A DNA stretch of 64,000 nucleotides from Thermoanaerobaculales bacterium (GCA_035358815.1 DAOPQC010000004.1:124001-188000); one strand, 5' to 3'. Shown: positions 7,177 through 16,221, counted from the first letter of the stretch. Made by a program: numbers and translations. Notes: generated by a model not told the origin, from the sequence alone.

Positions 7177-8860
7177 CCCCGAGCTCCTGGAGGCGGGCCC
7201 GCACGTGCTCGTAGTCGATCGTGCCGTGCTCGTCGATGACTGCCGCCAAGTGGGCAGGCATGGCTGCGCGGTCACGCCACGGGAATGCGGCCTTGCCGGT
7301 CATCGTCTGCAAGCTCCGGTAGTCGCAGTAGACCGTGGCCTGCCACGCCGTGTCGGACACCAGCACGTCATCGGCGGCCGCTAGGATGTCCTTACTCGTT
7401 GCCGTGCCGTGGCGGCGCCGGAGGCGGCGGACCATGCGCGCCACGTCGCGCGGGCTGGCCCCCTTGCTGTACAGCATGCCCGCGGCCTCGCTGAGGTCGC
7501 TTGCTGCTATCGGATTGAAGCCGGCCTCCTGGCAGAGGTGCGCGATGATCGTTGCGAGATCGTCGTGTGAGGGCGCGAAGACAGGGATGAAGGAACACCG
7601 CGACTGGAAGGCTGCCGGTAATCGGTGCGGCACGTTGGTCGTGGCCGCAATCAGGGACCGGCCCCGGCAGTTCGGGTCTGCGGTCGAGGTCAGCCAGTCA
7701 TTGCAGAGCGCTTGGCTGACGCCCCCATCGTGGGCGTCGCGGTGCGTGGTGATGTGGTTGAGTTCGTCCGCCAGGATCAGATTGGGCACGTATTCTGGTT
7801 GCATGCGCAGCTGGTGGAAGTTCGTGCTCTTGCGTTGTGATTCTCCGACGTATTTGTCTTCGATGCTGCGCAGTTCGTACACCGGGATGCCCGCGGCTGC
7901 AGCGACCGTCTGAACCAAGCAGGTCTTGCCAACGCCGGGCGGGCCGTGCACCACAACCATGGCCTCGGTATCGGGATCGCCCCGGGCGAGGCCTGCGCAC
8001 AAGAGCGTGAGTTCTTGCCGTGCAGGTTCGAGGTAGGCGCCGACGAGCCGCTGGCGCCGGAGTGCTGCGAGGTGGAGGACGCCCTCGGAGTGCCTGTGCA
8101 CCGCCTCTTGCTTCACGGTGAAGAGCTCGGCTGCGCTGATTGGCCGTTGGGTGCAGTGCGCGTGGCGCAGTGCGGCCTCGGTGTCAAGGTGCGGCGTTCC
8201 TGCGGTGAGGCGTGCCGCACCTTCGAGCGTAAGGTTGTCTGCGAATGCTGCTTGTGGATACCGGGCGGCTGCCACGGCGAACATGCGCTCCTTCTCAGTC
8301 GCGTCCGGAAACGGCAGCGTGATCAAGACTGCCGCGCGTTCGATGGCCGGGTCGAGCGTGCCACGATCTGCAGCGAGGATGAGCGCGTTTCCATACCGGC
8401 GGGGCGGAAGTGCGGTGCCGATCCCAACGATGAGTTCGCGCATCCGGAGCTGCTCCTCCGGGAGGAGCGCGGGGTCATGCACGCGGCCGACGCAACGCTC
8501 GGCGTGGAGCACGAGGACCACGAACCGGGTCGTGGCGCGTGGCGCGTCGGAGAGGAGCGCGACGATGCTGGGGATCGTGGTGGTGAGGCTAGCGTGACTG
8601 GTGAGGTTGTGGCGTCGCAGGACCTCGGTCGCGGCACGCGCAGAGGCTGGTGGGAGGCCATCGAGCACAACCCGGACGCCTTCGCCGAGGCTGGCAGTGA
8701 AGAGCACGATATCGAGGTCCTGGAGGTGCTGTCGGAAGAGTTCGCGGAGCGTCACAAGTTCCTGGTTCTGGGGCTCGATGTCGTGCAGTGGCCTTCCGCA
8801 GAGCTGGATGAGCGGCGTCTTCGCCGCGAGCGCTGTCACGAGCCGTTCGAGTGGGTTCAT
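7163..8860 (-). CDS. Tandem AAA+ ATPase with a degenerate first domain
   Basis: A 565-residue protein with two AAA-like halves. The first (residues 1-225) keeps sensor-like strands (FVVLVLHAERCVG, GNALILAADRGT, LPFPDATEKERM) but has no Walker A, so it is probably inactive. The second has Walker A GPPGVGKT (306-313), ELRSIEDKYVGESQR (pore-loop/box VII-like), Walker B NLILADELNHI (360-370), sensor 1 AATTNVP and an arginine-finger region AFQSRCSF. This resembles FtsH/Cdc48-class remodellers. Its start overlaps the upstream stop (ATGA at 8857-8860). It probably works as a ring that remodels a partner or DNA complex of this operon. Confidence 0.82.
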   Translation of the reverse strand: MNPLERLVTALAAKTPLIQLCGRPLHDIEPQNQELVTLRELFRQHLQDLDIVLFTASLGEGVRVVLDGLPPASARAATEVLRRHNLTSHASLTTTIPSIVALLSDAPRATTRFVVLVLHAERCVGRVHDPALLPEEQLRMRELIVGIGTALPPRRYGNALILAADRGTLDPAIERAAVLITLPFPDATEKERMFAVAAARYPQAAFADNLTLEGAARLTAGTPHLDTEAALRHAHCTQRPISAAELFTVKQEAVHRHSEGVLHLAALRRQRLVGAYLEPARQELTLLCAGLARGDPDTEAMVVVHGPPGVGKTCLVQTVAAAAGIPVYELRSIEDKYVGESQRKSTNFHQLRMQPEYVPNLILADELNHITTHRDAHDGGVSQALCNDWLTSTADPNCRGRSLIAATTNVPHRLPAAFQSRCSFIPVFAPSHDDLATIIAHLCQEAGFNPIAASDLSEAAGMLYSKGASPRDVARMVRRLRRRHGTATSKDILAAADDVLVSDTAWQATVYCDYRSLQTMTGKAAFPWRDRAAMPAHLAAVIDEHGTIDYEHVRARLQELGDVRV

Positions 8861-9474
8861 CGCTGCACCCTGAGCTGCGCAGCACGACGGAGCGTGCCCG
8901 CCCGGTCGTGGCGTGCGATCGTCACACCATGGTGGCGCAGCGACGCTTCGAACCGGTCAAGGACGTGCGCGCAGCTCCCATCGCGGAAGCCAATGGTCTC
9001 GCTTCTGAGCGTGAGGGGCTGGCTGGGGACCAGGAGCACCTCGTGCTGGAGTGCCCGGCCATGGGTGTCTTCACCGATCAGCAGTACGCGGTCTGGGCTG
9101 TGCAGCTGGCGTAGCCTCGTGAAGCCAGCCGCGCGGGTCGCTTCGATGAGCAGGGGTGTCAGTGCCTTTGCGACTGCTTGCTGCTCCTGGTGGACTCGGG
9201 CGACCAAGGTGGCAGCGGCCTGCGTCGTCTCGGTCGAGGTCGCCGTGATGAGCGCGTGCACGTGGGCGCGCAGTTGCTGCTCCTGGCCGGCGCGGACGAG
9301 GCACGGACCGAGCTGACTGCAGAGTGCGAGCCGCGCGTCGTGCGTTCCGAGCTGTCGCTCAAGGTACTCCCGGCGCTCCGCGTGGGCGTTCGCGATGATT
9401 GCAGCGACGGTGGTGATGGCGCGGGTGCAGCCGGCGAAAACGCCGTTCAGCCTGCTGGTTCTGATTTCGCTCAT
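8857..9474 (-). CDS. Unknown operon protein, helical N-terminal half
   Basis: A 205-residue protein starting at the ATG at 9474 behind a strong AGGAGGAGCGGC Shine-Dalgarno. The first ~120 residues are rich in Ala, Glu, Gln and Arg and look like long helices or a coiled coil (HAERREYLERQLGTHDARL, TTQAAATLVARVHQEQQAV). The second part is a compact beta-rich region (RVLLIGEDTHGRALQHEVLLV) that ends basic. I see no enzyme motif. Its position between a membrane protein and the AAA+ ATPase suggests an adaptor. Confidence 0.62.
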   Translation of the reverse strand: MSEIRTSRLNGVFAGCTRAITTVAAIIANAHAERREYLERQLGTHDARLALCSQLGPCLVRAGQEQQLRAHVHALITATSTETTQAAATLVARVHQEQQAVAKALTPLLIEATRAAGFTRLRQLHSPDRVLLIGEDTHGRALQHEVLLVPSQPLTLRSETIGFRDGSCAHVLDRFEASLRHHGVTIARHDRAGTLRRAAQLRVQR

Positions 9475-9484
9475 GCCGCTCCTC

Positions 9485-10357
9485 CTAGAGGCGTTGGTCG
9501 TCGGCCCAGTCCGGCATGTCAGCCTGCGTGTAGGGATTCGGCGGTTCGTTCGGACCATCAGGTCCATGGGGATCGCAAGGCTCGGTGGAGATACGCGGCG
9601 GATCGAGTCCGCTGAATCCTATGGCGTCGTTCAGTTCCGCAACGACCACGGGATCAAGCTCCAGCGCAAGCGGGTCGTCCGGATGGTCGCGACGGTGCTG
9701 CCCGCTCAGGTCGGTCCAGGCCCGATAATGGCGGAGCAACTCGCGTGTTTGGTTGCGGAGCCGGGCCATGAGCGTGGCGCGGCGTTTGTCGCGACGCCGT
9801 TGACCAGCGGCGGTGACGAGGAGGAGCGCGCTCTCTCCGGCGAGGAAGAGCGTGGCGGCATGCGTGACGATCGCGAGCAATCCCAGGAAGCCGAGCACGA
9901 CGCCGTTCGCGGGCGACGGGTTGCTTGCTTCCAGCGCGAGGTACTGCGCGACCGCAGCCGCAACCTGAATGGCGAGGACTGCGAGGATGAGCGGCGTCCA
10001 TCGCTGTCTGCGTCGCTCGTCCTCACCGTACGGCTCGTATCGATCGAGCGCGCGCCGCATCCCGATGCCAAGATCGACAAGAGCGAGCACCACCGGCACG
10101 AGGAGCCGGGCAGCGAGCGCTGAGCCGGCCGCGGCGAGGCTGGCGATGTACTCGATAGGCGCTGCCAGCAAGTAGTAGTCTGCCAGGATTGCGCACGGCA
10201 CCATCAGCACGCCGAGAGCGGACGTCACGACCGCGCCCGCGCTTGGACCCTCGGCGGGCGTCCCCACCTGGTCGAGCGTGGCCCGCGTCCCTTGGCGCTG
10301 GTACGCCACGCGGCCCAGCGCGGTCAGGCATTTCAGGGCAGATGCTTTTGCCTTCAT
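9485..10357 (-). CDS. Integral membrane protein of the operon
   Basis: A 290-residue protein. About four membrane helices can be seen: AVVTSALGVLMVPCAILADYYLL, IASLAAAGSALAARLLVPVVLALV, WTPLILAVLAIQVAAAVAQYLAL and GVVLGFLGLLAIVTHAATLFLAG. A cytosolic-type basic segment (GQRRRDKRRATLMARLRNQT) follows, then a Pro/Asp-rich tail of about 60 residues that is probably disordered. The start overlaps the lipoprotein gene stop by 4 bp (ATGA at 10354-10357). It is a possible membrane anchor for the AAA+ ATPase. No family is assigned. Confidence 0.68.
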   Translation of the reverse strand: MKAKASALKCLTALGRVAYQRQGTRATLDQVGTPAEGPSAGAVVTSALGVLMVPCAILADYYLLAAPIEYIASLAAAGSALAARLLVPVVLALVDLGIGMRRALDRYEPYGEDERRRQRWTPLILAVLAIQVAAAVAQYLALEASNPSPANGVVLGFLGLLAIVTHAATLFLAGESALLLVTAAGQRRRDKRRATLMARLRNQTRELLRHYRAWTDLSGQHRRDHPDDPLALELDPVVVAELNDAIGFSGLDPPRISTEPCDPHGPDGPNEPPNPYTQADMPDWADDQRL

Positions 10358-11055
10358 GGCTCCTCTGGCACTGCGGCATGCACCGCTGCGGAGAAGTTCT
10401 CGAACAACCCAACCCGGTCGGCCTGGTTGGCGAGGAGTCCGAGATCGCGGCTATGCGTCACGACAAGCAGCCTGACCGTTAGATCGAGGTCGAGCTCGTA
10501 CTCGATACCGGTGGTGTCCTGCATGTCGGACGCGATGAGCAGCACTTGCGCAGCGTCGGGCGCGGACTCCTCAAAGAACACGCTGCTCCTCTGCAATGAG
10601 GAGACCACGTTCGTACAGTCGGCCGTCTCTTCCAGTAGCTCGGTGACGGCAGCGAGGAACCGCTCACGCTCCTCTAGCGATCGAACACGATATTCCTGGC
10701 GGCGCGCTTCGAAATCGCCGGGGTTGTTCGGCTTGCGCAGGAAGATATTGACCCGAGGTTGTTCGGCACCTGCCCGGGGCCTGCGAAAGACTGCACGCAC
10801 CGACGGTCGGACGTGACAGCCAATAACGCAGAAGGCCACAACGCCACCATGCGCCTCGGCGTAGTCGAGCAGGGGCTCGAGCTCGCTCGGCGTCGGGCGT
10901 GGCACGCGCCCTTCAATCGAACGAGAGACGTCGGCTAGCACGAGGACGTGGAGTGGGGGATTGATGATCGGGCCTGGGTGTCTGGACGGGGCGACGCCGC
11001 AGCCCAGCACCAGCGACACAAGTAGGGCACCGAAAGGCTGCGCATCGCGAGTCAT
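10354..11055 (-). CDS. Probable lipoprotein with a VWA-like MIDAS motif
   Basis: A 233-residue protein. Residues 1-19 form a lipoprotein signal (LLVSLVLGCG), so it is probably lipidated at the Cys. Right after it comes LHVLVLADVSRSIEG, where DVSRS matches the DxSxS metal site of von Willebrand A domains, followed by alternating hydrophobic strands (GGVVAFCVIG, AAQVLLIASDMQDTTGI, VRLLVVTHSRDLGLL) as in a Rossmann-type VWA fold. VWA proteins commonly pair with AAA+ ATPases as substrate adaptors, and a tandem AAA+ lies three genes downstream. The overall VWA assignment is plausible but not certain. Confidence 0.65.
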   Translation of the reverse strand: MTRDAQPFGALLVSLVLGCGVAPSRHPGPIINPPLHVLVLADVSRSIEGRVPRPTPSELEPLLDYAEAHGGVVAFCVIGCHVRPSVRAVFRRPRAGAEQPRVNIFLRKPNNPGDFEARRQEYRVRSLEERERFLAAVTELLEETADCTNVVSSLQRSSVFFEESAPDAAQVLLIASDMQDTTGIEYELDLDLTVRLLVVTHSRDLGLLANQADRVGLFENFSAAVHAAVPEEP

Positions 11056-11297
11056 GACACAGCGTCCTCTCTGACCGCCACGAACAGGGCGTGCGGAGCC
11101 GAATCACACCGGTAGTTGCGTTCGCGAGCAGTCCCGCCGAAAGCCAGACAAAAGTCGTGTCGGTACAACTCGGCAGAACCGGGCAAGCTAGGCATGTCTA
11201 TCCGGGTAACGATCGGCAAGGTGGAGAAACTGCGACGCAGGGCACACGGGATTCCTTCTCCGCAGAACTTGTAACGCTTGATGAATCGTGGAGTCAT
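11052..11297 (-). CDS. Small unknown protein, probable first gene of the leftward operon
   Basis: An 81-residue reading frame whose stop overlaps the lipoprotein start (ATGA at 11052-11055), the same coupling used throughout this operon; that is the main reason to accept it. The ATG at 11297 follows GAAGAGAACGCACC, a modest ribosome site. The sequence is basic at the start and has three Cys (KFCGEG, HDFCLAFGG, NYRCDSA) but no recognised domain. It could be a short regulatory or structural protein. Confidence 0.5.
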   Translation of the reverse strand: MTPRFIKRYKFCGEGIPCALRRSFSTLPIVTRIDMPSLPGSAELYRHDFCLAFGGTARERNYRCDSAPHALFVAVREDAVS

Positions 11298-11473
11298 GGT
11301 GCGTTCTCTTCTGGATGTCGACCCGTCGAATCGACCTGCTGCGGGCCGCGGTCAATTCCACCTCTCTCAAGCGTGCGTTACATGGGGGCAGAAGTCAGCG
11401 AGGACGACCAGCGAAGTTCGGCGAACTTCGCACGAAAACGACGAAGTTCTTGGTTTTCGCGGAAAAGGTGGAC

Positions 11474-12085
11474 TCAGGTGTCGTCTCTGTAGGTGAGGTA
11501 GACGTCAACATCTCTGATTGGTTGGGGATAGGAGTCAGTGTTGACGTAAGACAGGAGCAGGTCCTCAAACGACTGTGGTCGGAGCTGTTCTGGATTGAGG
11601 GTTGTGCTTGCCCGATACCAATACGATCGGCGATTCCTAGCTCCGCGCCATTCGGGGCCGTCCCACCGCCATGGACCTTCGGGCTCGAACAAACCGTTGA
11701 GACGATTTGGTGCCTCCAGGAGTCCCTTGGACAGGCCTCTGCTGACGTCTTCCACGACCTCAGGGAGTCCACAGTAGATCATTCTGCCCATTCTGATCCA
11801 AAATGCCTCTTCGTGCCCCAGCATGTGCCACAGGGGATTAGCAGGCCCGTACTCGACGATCAGTCGTACGCCGCCCTCAGGCAGTGTGATCAGATGCAGA
11901 TTATGACGCTCGGGGATTCTGGGTTCTTCGATGGAGTCCAGCGTAACGCGATACTGGATAGAATGCAGCCTGACGCGATCGAGAACCGATCCCTCAAGAT
12001 TAGGGAAGTTGATAGAGTATCGATAGCGAGGATCATTGGTTGCGTGAACAACTCGCCGATGAATCGCACGTTTCAGCTTCCACAC
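11474..12085 (-). CDS. Unknown protein divergent from the NACHT gene
   Basis: A 203-residue protein of ordinary composition with alternating hydrophobic strands (HNLHLITLPEGGVRLIVEYG, RDVDVYLTYRDDT). It contains a Trp-rich middle (EPEGPWRWDGPEWRGARNRRSYWYRAS). I do not recognise a domain. It starts 78 bp from the NACHT-FGE gene and reads the other way, so the two could share a control region. Overlapping frames on the plus strand look like shadows. Confidence 0.55.
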   Translation of the reverse strand: MWKLKRAIHRRVVHATNDPRYRYSINFPNLEGSVLDRVRLHSIQYRVTLDSIEEPRIPERHNLHLITLPEGGVRLIVEYGPANPLWHMLGHEEAFWIRMGRMIYCGLPEVVEDVSRGLSKGLLEAPNRLNGLFEPEGPWRWDGPEWRGARNRRSYWYRASTTLNPEQLRPQSFEDLLLSYVNTDSYPQPIRDVDVYLTYRDDT

Positions 12086-12163
12086 GCTCCGGGCGCCGTG
12101 AAACCCGGAGCCCGCACAGTGGTTCAGTCGCGATCCAAGGGTGGTTTATAAACGTTTCGGCCA

Positions 12164-15100
12164 ATGAGTGAGTTTTCTCAGGATTGGTTCAAGGCAGCTC
12201 TCTGGGTCACCTGGGTTTTGGCAGACAATCTGATCGACCGGCCCGAGCCGGTGGCAGAACTCTCCGATGGCATCAGGAAGCTCTGCGAGCTCGATTTTCC
12301 CTCAAGGACTCTCCTGGCGACAGGCGCGAAATGCGGTTATTGCCCTCGCCGCCGCCGCATCTGGATCAAGCCGGAGCATCTGACTTCCCAGACATCGCTC
12401 GACCCTATTCTCCTGACCCGGATAAACCCCCGTCGTAAAACGCCCAGCTTTCGTACCAGAATAAAGAGACTCTGCCTGGATCATACGCTAGTCGACAGAT
12501 GGAGATTGAAGACGCTGGGACAGGTTTTGGACGAGTGGAACGAGACGGACGATACCCTGAAGCGCATCAAAACAGGGCTCAACAGACTGCAGAGTGCGCA
12601 CATTCTGGACCTACGGTTCCCAGGTGTGCTGGTACTAGGCCGCCAGAGAACTTCCGGCAAGCAGGAGGGGTGTCTTTCACTCGGGTTCAGGTTTGAAAGG
12701 GAGATTGCTCGTCTCGAGAGCCTGGCGGAGGGATTCCGAGTCCTAGAGCAACCGGAGCCCTTAGCCGGTTTTGAGTCCGCTGAAGGTAGAGTACCTCGCC
12801 TCTTGTCTCAACCAATGGATGCTGAAGTCCCCATCGATAGCCCCTTCTACAGGGAGCAAAGCCCCCCCAAAAGCACCTCCGAGACCAAGGAGGTGGCCCT
12901 TCAGCAATTCATGGCTCAGAAGCGACAATTTGTCCGCGAAGCTTGTTCTTTCCGGTTCCGGCGCCAGCTGTGCTTGCCGTTGCGGGATGCGGACATCGTC
13001 GATCTCTTGCCGAGCAAAGACCTTCGCTCCGAGGAGATCCCTAGACTCTTCTCGTACGTACCACACACGCTCACCTACGCAACAGTGCCGCCTGGCCAGA
13101 CTGCTGAGGCGGCCAGTTTTGCGGAAGTTGATTTCGAGGGAGTTGTGCAGGCGATCGCTCACACGCGGGAACGACTGGTGGTACTGGTGGAGGCGAAGGC
13201 TGGTTTTGGCAAGACCACCTTCATGTACAGGCTCGCGCATAAGTTGGCATGCCGCGGAGGAGGCGCCCTTCCACTGCTACCGGTGCGGGTGTTTGAGAAG
13301 GGTCGTTCGGAATCGCCTGTCAACTGGTCGGAACTTCTAACCCTCGGAGTCCGTGACCTGAAGCAGCTCTCAGGTGACGAGATCCGTCGTGAGGACGTTG
13401 AATCGATGATGAACGATGGTCACGCCGTCGCCTTTGTAGACGGCCTTGACCAGCTCCCTGACGGCGCTGGAATGCTGGTCAGGGGCCTTCCACCAGCGAC
13501 GAAACCCATCAAAGTGGTGGCCTCGTGTCGTCAAGAGGCGCACGCGATCGCCGACCACGGTTGGACGCATGTGCTCCGCCTGGGCGCTCCGTCCGAGGAG
13601 GACTTCTCCCAGAACGTACCCAAGGAACACCAAAACCACCTGGAGGCCTGCCTGGGCGATGACGATCCGAGGAACCCGTTCATGCTGCACATCGTCAGGG
13701 TTCTGGATTGTAGGAAAGATCCACTGCCTCCTCTAGGGGGTGTCACCGAGCTACTCGACAGCTATCTCGCGTTCCTTTTCGCCTGGGCCGAGGCGAAACT
13801 CACGGGAAGAGACGTCAAAGAAAGGCCTGAAGGTCTCACCCGCGAGCAACGCCTCGCACTCGGCGTGCTCGGGCTCACCAGCTTACGATACCGGCCCCGT
13901 GGTGCGGCTACTGAGCAACGCATTGACAAGGAGGCCTTCGATGTCGCCCGCGACCTGGCCAGGCAGCTGGCCGTGGACGCGGACTGGTCGTCTCAGGCGG
14001 TGGACAAGGTATTCGACTACAGCCGAGAGCACGCTGACCTCGTATACATTGCCCGCGAGACGTTCCTCCGGAAGCAGAAGACTTTTCTGTTCCACCACCA
14101 GCTGTTGCAGGAGTATCTCGCCGCCCTGGGGACGGTTGATGAGCTCGGTCGGGAGATAGGAGGAAGTGGAATCGGTGACAGGGGCGTGGCCGCGTTGCAG
14201 TGCGTGGCCAGGATCTTCGGCGAGGTTATCCGTCCACGGCCTACGAGGGCCCCGGCGTCGCCGTCGCCGGGTGTCGAGGCCATCGAGCACCGCGTCCATA
14301 GCCTGCGATACGTCGAATTCGTCGCTCGCCTACTCGGGCAGACGGAGAGCCCCATACAGGCCGAGATCAGGGCGAGCCTCCTGAAGTTGATTCCTGTAGC
14401 AATCTTGGAGGGGCGCGTCTGCAAACACGCCGCGCTCGATCAATGTGTGTCGGCGATGCTCCTGCGCTTGCGGGACGAGATGGTGGCCCACGACAAAGGG
14501 TTGATCGCGTGGGCCGAGGAGACGGCGGGGCGCGCTGCGGAGGGTGAACGACTCAGGTTGTCCAAAGCAAAGTTAGAGGGCAGGCCAGACACGTTTGTTA
14601 TCTTGAGCGAGCCCGACGAAATCGCACAGATCGAGGCATTGCAGCCCGGCGACGACGAGCTGAAGGAGATGGAACAGCGGATGCGGGAGCAGGAGCCAGT
14701 ACGCGGATGGACGGTGGAGTCCATCGATCATCTGGTGGTGGCAACCACGGGTGACGGCGAGCGGTGGTTTCTTGTGCCACCGGGTCGTTTTGTTGCTGGA
14801 GGAACGCGGTCTTGGTCCGAGTTGCCGGTCCGAGCGGAGGAGACGAGGGCTTTCTTGATAGCTGAGCGCCCTGTGTCGAATGGGCAGTTCGAGGAGTTTG
14901 TTGGTTCCGGGTACGCTGACGATCTTGGCGACGAGTGTTGGACGCCATTCCGGGATGAGGCACGCGCGGCCCTCTTTGGGCGTAGCGAGCCACCCTGTTG
15001 GGAAAAGAGATCCCATATTGACCATTCTGTCGGAGGAGTTAGCTGGTTCGAGGCAGCGGCCTACTGTCGTTGGCTAAGTCGAAAACACGGAGGTGCCGGG

Positions 15101-15472
15101 GCTAGTGGACGCTACCGGTTGCCTTCTGAAGGTGAGTGGGAAAAAGCCGCGCGCGGGCTCTTCGGGAGGACTTGGCCGTGGGGTTGTCTGTGGAAGGAGG
15201 ACCTCGTCTGGGCCAGCAATCTCAGCCCATCGCCTTTCGGTATTCGAGAAACCACAGCAGGCCTCCCGGAATGGACGCGCTCTTCCTGGAAGGAGCAGGG
15301 ATTCGGCGAGGAAGTCAGCGTTGTGAGCATGACCGGCGGGATATCCGCACGCGGCGGTGTCACGAACCACGGAGGTGTTCGGTGGTGCGCGTTTCGATTC
15401 AGGGCCGAGGCTTGGGGATTGACAACACTTCTCGGCTTCCGTTGTGTTCGCGAGGTGGATGAGTCCGGCTGA
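12164..15472 (+). CDS. NACHT-type NTPase with C-terminal FGE-sulfatase (formylglycine-generating-like) domain
   Basis: A 1102-residue protein. An N-terminal ~330-residue region of unknown fold precedes a NACHT/STAND P-loop: Walker A EAKAGFGKTT (343-352) and Walker B AVAFVDGLDQLPDG (421-434), with the small-residue acidic pattern typical of NACHT. A helical region follows. Residues 865-1098 form an FGE-sulfatase/C-type-lectin-like domain: PVSNGQFEEF, VGGVSWFEAAAYCRWLS, GRYRLPSEGEWEKAARG and the terminal GFRCVRE. Bacterial NACHT proteins are known anti-phage sensors, with the C-terminus usually recognising the trigger, so the lectin-like fold is the likely sensor here. No separate catalytic effector is obvious; it may lie in the N-terminal region. 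Confidence 0.88.
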   Translation: MSEFSQDWFKAALWVTWVLADNLIDRPEPVAELSDGIRKLCELDFPSRTLLATGAKCGYCPRRRRIWIKPEHLTSQTSLDPILLTRINPRRKTPSFRTRIKRLCLDHTLVDRWRLKTLGQVLDEWNETDDTLKRIKTGLNRLQSAHILDLRFPGVLVLGRQRTSGKQEGCLSLGFRFEREIARLESLAEGFRVLEQPEPLAGFESAEGRVPRLLSQPMDAEVPIDSPFYREQSPPKSTSETKEVALQQFMAQKRQFVREACSFRFRRQLCLPLRDADIVDLLPSKDLRSEEIPRLFSYVPHTLTYATVPPGQTAEAASFAEVDFEGVVQAIAHTRERLVVLVEAKAGFGKTTFMYRLAHKLACRGGGALPLLPVRVFEKGRSESPVNWSELLTLGVRDLKQLSGDEIRREDVESMMNDGHAVAFVDGLDQLPDGAGMLVRGLPPATKPIKVVASCRQEAHAIADHGWTHVLRLGAPSEEDFSQNVPKEHQNHLEACLGDDDPRNPFMLHIVRVLDCRKDPLPPLGGVTELLDSYLAFLFAWAEAKLTGRDVKERPEGLTREQRLALGVLGLTSLRYRPRGAATEQRIDKEAFDVARDLARQLAVDADWSSQAVDKVFDYSREHADLVYIARETFLRKQKTFLFHHQLLQEYLAALGTVDELGREIGGSGIGDRGVAALQCVARIFGEVIRPRPTRAPASPSPGVEAIEHRVHSLRYVEFVARLLGQTESPIQAEIRASLLKLIPVAILEGRVCKHAALDQCVSAMLLRLRDEMVAHDKGLIAWAEETAGRAAEGERLRLSKAKLEGRPDTFVILSEPDEIAQIEALQPGDDELKEMEQRMREQEPVRGWTVESIDHLVVATTGDGERWFLVPPGRFVAGGTRSWSELPVRAEETRAFLIAERPVSNGQFEEFVGSGYADDLGDECWTPFRDEARAALFGRSEPPCWEKRSHIDHSVGGVSWFEAAAYCRWLSRKHGGAGASGRYRLPSEGEWEKAARGLFGRTWPWGCLWKEDLVWASNLSPSPFGIRETTAGLPEWTRSSWKEQGFGEEVSVVSMTGGISARGGVTNHGGVRWCAFRFRAEAWGLTTLLGFRCVREVDESG

Positions 15473-15711
15473 TTCTCTCTTACGATTCCTGGTCTCCTCT
15501 GACCGGGTGCCTGTTGCTTTGGCTCTGGTCAGCACGTCTTGTCTGGGTCGTCGTCGCGTCGAGGGCTTAGAGGAACGGGATGGCACCACCCTCGACAGCA
15601 GCCTATGGTCTGCGAGCTTCGCCGGCTGTACTGCGAAGGGGGCCGTACTCGCAGCGAGGTGGTGGCTCCGGCAATGCACAGTATATCGTCGTTCGTGAGA
15701 CAGTGGTTGCG

Positions 15712-16221
15712 ATGTTCCTTGCTCGGATTCCCTGTTTGACGGGCCGCGCTGGGAGGTTGTTGGTGGCTGACTTCGGGGTGTTCGGCGACTTTTCCTCGTT
15801 CGCCGTCGGGATGGGAATCGACGAGTGGGCTCGGCGATCGGGGCAGTACAAAGGGGGATTGCCTGCCGAGTGCGGCCGGTTCACGGCGTCAGCGTTCGGT
15901 GGCGCTATTGGGACGGTGTTCGGCGGCCCTCTCTTGGGGATCGCGCTGTCCGCCTTCGGCCATGCGGTCGGGCACTTGGTCGATGACGAGGATCTCGAAG
16001 AGGCTGAGCGTTGCCGGGAACGCAACCGCAACTATGCACGGATGGGCGAGGAGTTCGTCAGCGCCCATTGCGAGTGCGGCTGTCACCCGAGCATCGAGAT
16101 CATCGACTGGGGAGAGCTCGGCAACGACGTGTACGGGATTGCGTACTACTGCCACACATGCGACGAACGAAAGGTGTTTGTATTTCGGGGATCGTATGCG
16201 CGACGGTATTACGGACGGTGA
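15712..16221 (+). CDS. Unknown protein with Gly-rich hydrophobic helix and Cys/His cluster
   Basis: A 169-residue frame from the ATG at 15712; the same frame stays open upstream to 15580, so the start is uncertain. It has a hydrophobic Gly-rich segment (ASAFGGAIGTVFGGPLLGIALSAFG) like glycine-zipper membrane-active helices. The C-terminal part has HCECGCHP and YYCHTCDE, a likely zinc-binding pair. It lies 239 bp after the NACHT-FGE gene on the same strand and could be its effector or immunity partner, but that is inference from position. It converges on the E2-E1-JAB gene. Confidence 0.6.
   Translation: MFLARIPCLTGRAGRLLVADFGVFGDFSSFAVGMGIDEWARRSGQYKGGLPAECGRFTASAFGGAIGTVFGGPLLGIALSAFGHAVGHLVDDEDLEEAERCRERNRNYARMGEEFVSAHCECGCHPSIEIIDWGELGNDVYGIAYYCHTCDERKVFVFRGSYARRYYGR

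Noticed and set aside
8857..10354. MoxR-VWA ternary conflict system as the identity of the tRNA-Glu operon
   Set aside because: The VWA-like protein is a lipoprotein and the AAA+ is a tandem FtsH/Cdc48-type rather than MoxR, and the rest of the gene set does not match.
12164..15472. Possible diversity-generating retroelement target (YADD seen in the protein, lectin-like C-terminus)
   Set aside because: YADD here is inside the FGE domain, not a reverse transcriptase. No reverse transcriptase, template repeat or accessory gene is in the window. Only the fold similarity is noted.
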